Source: Pavlovales sp. CCMP2436
Lineage: Eukaryota; Haptophyta; Pavlovophyceae; Pavlovales
Direction: 5' to 3'
NCBI GenBank assembly: GCA_026770615.1
Contig: MU631566.1
Span: 1-11,905, forward strand
Length of the DNA stretch: 11,905 bases
Position 1 is the stretch's first letter. Each line of letters starts with the position of its first letter. Shown one piece after another: positions 7,378 through 11,905 of this stretch. Position numbers and translations under genes: made by a program. The notes below the pieces were generated by a model. It saw nothing but the letters and a program-made list of their open reading frames with translations, did not search any database and was not told the DNA's origin.

Positions 7378-8243
7378 GGCTCCAGCAGCTCGAGATAAGG
7401 AGACGGCAAGCTGTGGTGAAAGTCGAACGTGGGCGGCTGGTACGACGACGACAGCGGCACATGGAAGGCGGCGGCGGCGGCAACAATTTGGCAAGGACAT
7501 CGGCGTGTCCGGCAACTCAACAACGTAATTTTTTTTCATTGGTTGTCACGAAGCTCAGGCGCAGCTGAAGTCCTGCTGGAACGGCGGATTCACTTGCGAA
7601 AGTGACGTCGTTATGAACCGACGACGATGAGAGGACTCAATGGGAATAAATTATTGTAGTTAGTAATAGTATAAATTTCTTTGGTCTTGCGATTGTCAAT
7701 CGATTGAGCAATATTATTAGCTACTCAGTGGTGATAAAAAGAAGACTACGTCATTCGCTGCCCATTGGAAACATGATTCATCCGTTATTCTGGTGGCAAT
7801 TTTTAAGAGCTCTTCTCGTCGGATTCAATTTCAGGTCTTGGGCTGCTGTATATCTCGAAGTTGTTCCATGTCGAATTTTATGTCGACAATTATCTTAGGT
7901 TCGGTATAGTAAATCACAAAAATATGACTGAAGAAAACTCCCTACCTTTTGTCTATGGTTTTCACAGGGTTTTCACTGGGCACCGAGAGAGCTCTCCTGC
8001 ACGGCATCACTGAGAGTTGTCTGACTGTCCTGAAAGTTGTGCTGGTCTGAGCGCTGCGTCGCCAATTGCCTGCTGCGTTCCTTCGTCGGCTGCGCTTGCT
8101 TGCGCGCCACCGCGCGTGCCGATGGATCTCCGGTCTCAGTGTGCCCGGGCAAGGGCGTTCAGGGAGATGATCTGCTGGTTGCTGTTTGTCGTGTTCCCAC
8201 GCTGGGCAGCGATCGGGGCCAGCGCGCTCAAGCGCGCGAAATT
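7378..8243. other. Gene-poor stretch with AT-rich island
   Basis: About 7378-7620 is mixed in composition and 7620-8000 is clearly AT-richer than the genes. Both strands give short protein-like runs broken by stops, including two TGA codons two apart on the minus strand near 7830. None has the GC3 bias of the neighbouring genes. It could be a decayed transposon or intron sequence of the downstream TPR gene; I cannot assign it. Confidence 0.4.
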
Positions 8244-8639
8244 GATATTATATCCGAACTGGCCTTGTGTAAAATTACTTACGCGTCGGTCACTCGGAGC
8301 CTGCGTCGGAGCGCTAAGATCAGCTTATGCCTTATTGATGATTTATCACAGCGCCAGGCGTGCGCGGCGCTCTCTGATATTATATCCGAACTGGCCTTGT
8401 GTAAAATTACTTACGCGTCGGTCACTCGGAGCCTGCGTCGGAGCGCTAAGATCAGCTTATGCCTTATTGATGATTTATCACAGCGCCAGGCGTGCGCGGC
8501 GCTCTCTGATATTATATCCGAACTGGCCTTGTGTAAAATTACTTACGCGTCGGTCACTCGGAGCCTGCGTCGGAGCGCTAAGATCAGCTTATGCCTTATT
8601 GATGATTTATCACAGCGCCAGGCGTGCGCGGCGCTCTCG
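8244..8639. repeat. 132-bp perfect tandem triplication
   Basis: Three head-to-tail copies of 132 bp start at 8244, 8376 and 8508. I find no difference between them until the last base or two of copy 3. Each copy contains TTTATCACAG, which reads as a plus-strand splice acceptor, followed by 23 bases of the 8616-8651 exon; only copy 3 continues to a donor. Because 132 is a multiple of three, the array stays open as a 44-residue repeat, but I do not think that frame is coding. Confidence 0.93.
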
Positions 8640-10059
8640 TCTTCCACCGAGGTACCGAACCCAAAACAGGACCAGCCAGTACATACCGCCATAAACCACG
8701 AATCCGCAGCAGGCCCGTCACGCATGCACGCACTGACCCATGACAACTCCGTCATAGTCATGCACCACCCACGCACACTGCGCTCAGCAACCAAACGGGC
8801 CCTTAAAACCGGCCAGTCACCCACGCTGGTATACCACTCGGGCGACGAAAAACCTAAAACCAAACATGAGCCAGCAAGTTCAAACAAGTCTTCAAAACGC
8901 AAACATGAGCCAGCAAGCCCGCCACACCCCGCAACCCAAAGTCCTGCGCCCGAGGCCCACCCCCGTCAAGGGGTGGGATAAAATGGGCCGAAAAATAAGC
9001 CGCGCATATTTGTGGTTTTTGCCCCCCGGAAAAAAAATTAAAAAATCTCAACATATGCGAGTCAGGCTAGTGAGGAGGTAATGTTTGGGATGCGCGAAGG
9101 TGGGCCGCACTCACAGACGGCGCTGCATTTCCAGACGATGCGAGGGAGAGCAGTGGAGGTCGGTCAGCGCGCCAGTCGAGAGTCGTCAGTCGTCGGTCGT
9201 CGTGTGGCTGAACTGATCAGCGGTAGGGACGGTATCCGTGTGCTCGGGGTGGATCCCTGGATCTGAGTGTTTTTCAACACTTAAATCCAGCGCGATCCCC
9301 CCGGGGACGGACGTTTAACTAGAAACTTACACACACACCAACTAGCTACACACGCTCACACTCTCTCGTCTTCCACCGAGGTACACACACACACAAACAC
9401 AACACATGCATGCACACATGTATGTGGCACACTGCTGAGCCGCTTATGAGAATACTGCACGTACAACCATCAAAAAAAAAAAAAAAAAAAAAAAGAGGGC
9501 TCTCCGAGGCGTGCGTGCTCAACAACCGCGCCCACAAAGTTTGGGCGCACCTCTGCCTGCTCACGATGCACCTGAGCCGCAGCGACGAGGCCGCCCATGT
9601 GCGTGTCCCAATTTTTTATTTTTTTTATTACAGTACTCCTTTTTTTACTCCTTTTTACTTTTTTATTTTGCTTTTGCTGTTGCTGTTGCTTCTTTTCTTT
9701 TGCTTTGTTGGCTTGCGCTGCTCATGAAACACCCTCCTCCCCCCACCGGCAGTCGCTCAGGCAGGCGCTGCGCCTCGGCCTCGCCGATGCCGCGCTGCTC
9801 GAGCGCCTCGGCGCGGCGCTGCTGCACGTGGGCGACTGGGCGATCGGGCAGGACGTGCTGCAGCGCGCCGTCGCCGCGGGCGGCGGCCCCCAAGGCCGAG
9901 CGCCTGCTCGCGGACGCGATGGGCGAGCGCAGGCTGACTGCCGAGGCCATCTCGCTTTACGAGAAGGCGCGCGGCGGGAGCAAGCTCGAGTCGGAGGCGC
10001 GCCACATCAAGGCGCGGCTCGAGGCGCTGCACGAGCTGAGCGGCACGCGCGGCAAGTGA
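8616..10059 (+). CDS. C-terminal part of a TPR protein, CFAP70-like, three exons with a frameshift
   Basis: Exons 8616-8651 (36 nt, tentative), 9498-9598 and 9753-10059. The second junction is firm: donor GCCCAT|GTGCGT and acceptor CCACCGGCAG|, both phase 0, with a 154-nt T-rich intron. The first exon (PGVRGALVFHR) joins 9498 in phase. Exon 2 reads LSEACVLNNRAHKVWAHLCL and exon 3 begins SLRQALRLGLADAALLERLG. With GDWAIGQDVLQRAV and AERLLADAMGERRLTAEAIS this makes about three TPR units. The L-x-EA-x-x-LNN...VW pattern resembles the C-terminus of the axonemal protein CFAP70 (TTC18), as I recall it. Near the C5 run at 9887-9891 the frame shifts by one base and then runs to the TGA at 10057. The upstream part of a full-length homologue has no room here, since the fibrillin gene ends at 7223, so this is a gene fragment, a short paralogue or a pseudogene. 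Confidence 0.5.
8652..9497. other. Proposed 846-nt intron with unassigned open frame and hairpin
   Basis: An open frame runs from the tandem array through 8640-8981 on the plus strand (Lys/Pro/Ser-rich, with KHEPAS twice), and an equally long one exists on the minus strand. Neither has the local codon bias. The segment also holds a repeated word AAACATGAGCCAGCAAG (8861 and 8901), a long hairpin (9246-9300), a second copy of the exon-end/donor word (9363-9384) and an A run before the acceptor. It could contain an inserted element, but nothing is recognisable. Confidence 0.4.
9251..9298. repeat. Long imperfect hairpin
   Basis: The arms GGATCCCTGGATCTGAGTGT(T) and its near-complement ending GCGATCC enclose a TTTC loop at 9272-9275. 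About 21 base pairs form, with a small bulge and two mismatches, and the stem may extend into GGGG (9246-9249) and the C run at 9297-9302. It resembles a small foldback element or a structured RNA inside the proposed intron. Confidence 0.6.
9498..9598 (+). CDS. TPR exon (second of the model)
   Basis: Exon of 101 nt following a 22-base A run and AGAG, so the acceptor has an unusual purine-rich approach. 9498 (AG at 9496-9497) is preferred over 9496 because it fits a phase-1 donor at 8651. It codes for one TPR helix pair containing VLNNRAHKVWAHLCLLTMHL. The ending CAT|GTGCGT is a good donor. Confidence 0.55.
9753..10059 (+). CDS. TPR terminal exon with +1 frameshift
   Basis: Starts after the pyrimidine-rich acceptor at 9751-9752. 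The N-terminal half (SLRQALRLGLADAALLERLG) is in one frame. The C-terminal half (AERLLADAMGERRLTAEAIS, ending LHELSGTRGK) is in the next frame. Removing one base from the GGCGGCCCCCAAGG region would join them, so either the assembly has an extra base or the gene is broken. Confidence 0.55.
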
Positions 10060-10579
10060 GCTCGCTCTCCGACGCTCGCCTTGCCGGGTGCGTGGGCGTG
10101 ATCTAGCTGCTGGCCGGGCTCCGTCTACCGGTGGGTGACTCGGGAATGGGACTGTGGCCGCCGTCAGCGGAGCTTGTTGTACATGCCGGCATGCAATGGC
10201 TTCGTCAATACTCGACTAGATCGGTGTATAACTATTTCCAACTTGACTGGAGTGTGTGTATGGAGCACCTAAGCGCAAAGCTATGGCTCGCTAGATCCCT
10301 TGTTACAATGTTGAGGGTCGTAGTAGCCGGCGGGGGTAGGCGATTGCCGCCGTCGTTTAGCTCGCTTTGCATTTAAAGGGGGAAAGGTCTGCCGCGAGCC
10401 GCGCACGAAACACGTCTTTAAATATAAAGCACATTCATATGTAATTTTATATGAATGAAGCCCTGGGGGTTCTCGTTCTGGCTGGCGCTCGCGTCGCGCG
10501 CACGCGAAACTATACTGTGCATGCATCACCACTCCGCAAGAGAGAGGTCACTCCGGCCACGCCAGGCCCCGCGCCGAGG
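10060..10579. other. Convergent intergenic region
   Basis: Lies between the TPR stop and the end of the Sel1/MYND reading frame, so it carries two 3' ends. The only structure seen is an 8-bp stem with an 8-nt loop (ATTCATAT at 10433-10440, ATATGAAT at 10449-10456). Short open frames here lack coding bias. Confidence 0.5.
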
Positions 10580-10639
10580 CTAGACAGACGACGAGACAGC
10601 TGCCTGCTCCGCCTGCCAGCTCGGCCTGTGCGTCGGTCA
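10580..10639 (-). other. In-frame continuation of the MYND finger after TGA
   Basis: After CSSECIKRM the next codon is TGA, then PTHRPSWQAEQAAVSSSV and TAG. Against the MYND spacing C-x7-H-x3-C, the TGA occupies the conserved Trp position and the His is in place. The final Cys position is Trp (TGG). The stretch therefore still reads as the end of the domain, cut by one stop and one ligand change. Confidence 0.6.
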
Positions 10640-11840
10640 CATGCGCTTGATGCACTCCGAGCTGCAGAAGCGAGCGGTGTGGCACTTGGAGCACTTCGTC
10701 ATCCGCCGGTGGTGGGCGCCGCAGCCGATGCAGCACGCCACAACGACCTCGGGCTCGTCTGCGTCGCGCAACGCCTCCTTACCCACCTCCGCCGCGCGCT
10801 GCGCCGCCTGCGCCACAAGCCGAGCCCCGGCGCCCTTGTCCACAGGCACGTCGGCGTACCCCTCGCACAGCATGCGGCCGAGCGAGAGCTGGGCTTCGGG
10901 CAGCTGCTGATCCGCCGCAAGCCGGAGTAGCCGGGTGGCCTCGCAGGCGTCTGCCGGTACGCCTTCGCCCTCGAGGTACGCATCGCCAAGGAGGCACTGA
11001 CCATCCGCGTCGCCCTGGTCGGCTGCGAGGTGGAAGCAGCGCGCTGATTCTGCGAGATCTTGAGGGACGCCGTCGCAACTTATGCGGAGGAGGGCACCCA
11101 ACTGGAACTGCGCACTTGCGTCGCCCTGGTCGGCCGCGAGGCGGAACCAGCGAGCTGCCTCCTTGTCGTCTTGCGGAACACCGTCGCAACCGAAGCGAAA
11201 ATGGACGCCAAGTTGAGCCTGAGCATCCACATCACCCTGGTCGGCTGCGAGACGGAACCATCGAGCAGCCTCCTTGTCGTCTCGCGGAACGCCACGGGCC
11301 GCCACGAAGCAGAACGCGAGCAGACATTGCCCGCAGGCGTCACCCTGGTCTGCTGCCTTGCGGTAGAGCCGGGTGGCCTCGTCGTCGTCCTGTGGTCTAC
11401 CCCTGCTCAGGGCGAAGCAGCGCCCGAGACGGCACTGCGCAATAGCTAGCCCTTGGCGTGCCGCGAGCTTGTAGTAGCGGGCCGCAGCCTGGTCGTCCTG
11501 CGGCACGCCCGTCCCTTCGTAGTAGCTCTCGCCCAGTTGAAATTGCGCCGCGGCATCGCCCTGCTCGGCAGCGAGGCGGTACCAGCGCACCGCCTCCTCG
11601 TGGTCTTGCAGCACCCCCTGACCGGAGCTGCATACCGAACGCAACCTGCGCGCGTGCGTGGCCCCCCTCGGACGCGAGGTGCAGCAAGCGAGCCGCCTCT
11701 TTGTGGTCTTGAGGCACGTCTCTGAGGCGAGTTGCGCGCCGGTAGAGTGCCTCTGTGCCGCCTAGATCATCGCCCTCGGCCGCGGCCTGGCCGGCCTCGC
11801 TCGCGCCCCCCGCGTTGGACTCGGACGGCCCGCTGCTCAT
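10637..11840 (-). CDS. Sel1-repeat protein with C-terminal MYND-type zinc finger (frameshifted)
   Basis: No introns. The ATG at 11840 opens an acidic, Gly/Ala-rich leader, then about nine Sel1-like repeats of 36-38 residues with the pattern GVPQD-x-x-EA-x-R-x-x-x-x-AADQGD-x-x-AQ-x-x-LG. Sel1 repeats form alpha-solenoid scaffolds. After them comes CIGC, then CSKC, then FCSSEC: three of the four zinc-binding pairs of a MYND finger, a protein-interaction module common beside Sel1 repeats in algal proteins. The first repeat is in one frame and the rest in another; the switch falls at about 11614-11632, beside a C5/G5 run. The standard stop is the TGA at 10639-10637, before the last His and Cys ligands. 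The frame continues to a TAG at 10582-10580 with PTHRPSW. The family call is firm; whether the gene is intact is doubtful. Confidence 0.85.
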
Positions 11841-11879
11841 GCCCCCCGCCTCGCGTCTCCGGTTTTTAAAAGCGAGAGG

Positions 11880-11905
11880 TTTTTTTTTTTTTTTTTTTTT
11901 TTTTT
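11880..11905. repeat. Poly-T run at window end
   Basis: About 25 T at the very end, upstream of the Sel1/MYND start (poly-A in that gene's sense). It is a likely assembly break. The roughly 40 bases between it and the ATG are all that is visible of this gene's 5' region, so no promoter can be described. Confidence 0.85.

Noticed and set aside
7326..7568. Plus frame after the foldback element, and a nearby run SCWNGGFTCESDVVMNRRR ending in TGA at about 7629
   Set aside because: A possible terminal exon was considered, but no in-phase upstream exon or convincing acceptor was found.
8543..8902. Minus-strand 119-codon frame overlapping the array end
   Set aside because: Protein-like in places but overlaps the tandem array and the proposed intron, has no recognisable motif and no codon bias.
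8037..8981. Plus-strand 314-codon open frame with three 44-residue repeats
   Set aside because: The openness across the array follows from the 132-bp period. The array carries acceptor-like junctions, all three frames stay largely open, and codon use lacks the GC3 bias of the real genes.
10131..10376. 81-codon plus frame in the convergent intergenic region
   Set aside because: No codon bias or motif; lies beyond the TPR stop.
1..11905. CRISPR array, tRNA, rRNA or prokaryotic operon
   Set aside because: The tandem repeats have no unique spacers, no tRNA or rRNA signatures were seen, and spliced GC-rich exons mark this as eukaryotic nuclear DNA.

Overview
This is eukaryotic nuclear DNA, most likely from a flagellated alga with a complex (secondary) plastid. 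A haptophyte or a heterokont alga would fit, but the group is an inference. The coding segments are very GC-rich and codon-biased, and they are separated by AT-rich or microsatellite DNA. Introns are GT-AG with a CAG|GT-like donor. One protein has a signal peptide followed by a basic, transit-like stretch; another resembles an axonemal TPR protein; a third combines Sel1 repeats with a MYND finger. The window begins inside an 11-bp tandem repeat and ends in a T run of about 25, so it may be a contig broken at low-complexity DNA.

Layout. (1) 172-5971, minus: one long, intron-rich gene, incomplete at its 3' end. I rebuilt nine exons (plus two doubtful small ones) whose phases all agree. It encodes a single-pass membrane protein with a LEA2/WHy-like beta domain after the membrane anchor. 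(2) 5972-6506: divergent intergenic region. (3) 6507-7223, plus: single-exon PAP/fibrillin-like protein with a bipartite plastid-targeting leader. (4) 7224-8615: no convincing gene; it holds a foldback element, an AT-rich island and a perfect 132-bp triplication. (5) 8616-10059, plus: the 3' end of a TPR gene resembling the C-terminus of ciliary CFAP70, with three exons and one frameshift. (6) 10060-10579: convergent intergenic region. (7) 10580-11840, minus: Sel1-repeat/MYND protein with one frameshift and a TGA exactly where the MYND tryptophan is expected.

The most unusual signal is in the introns. In both intron-bearing genes, most exons are accompanied by tandem partial copies of their own splice junctions. 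Copies lying before an exon carry the acceptor plus the start of the exon. Copies lying after it carry the end of the exon plus the donor. The copies decay with distance, and the rest of each intron is microsatellite. This looks like intron growth by repeated tandem duplication across splice junctions. The two intron-less genes lack it. No pathway or operon logic links the four genes; they look like ordinary neighbours.
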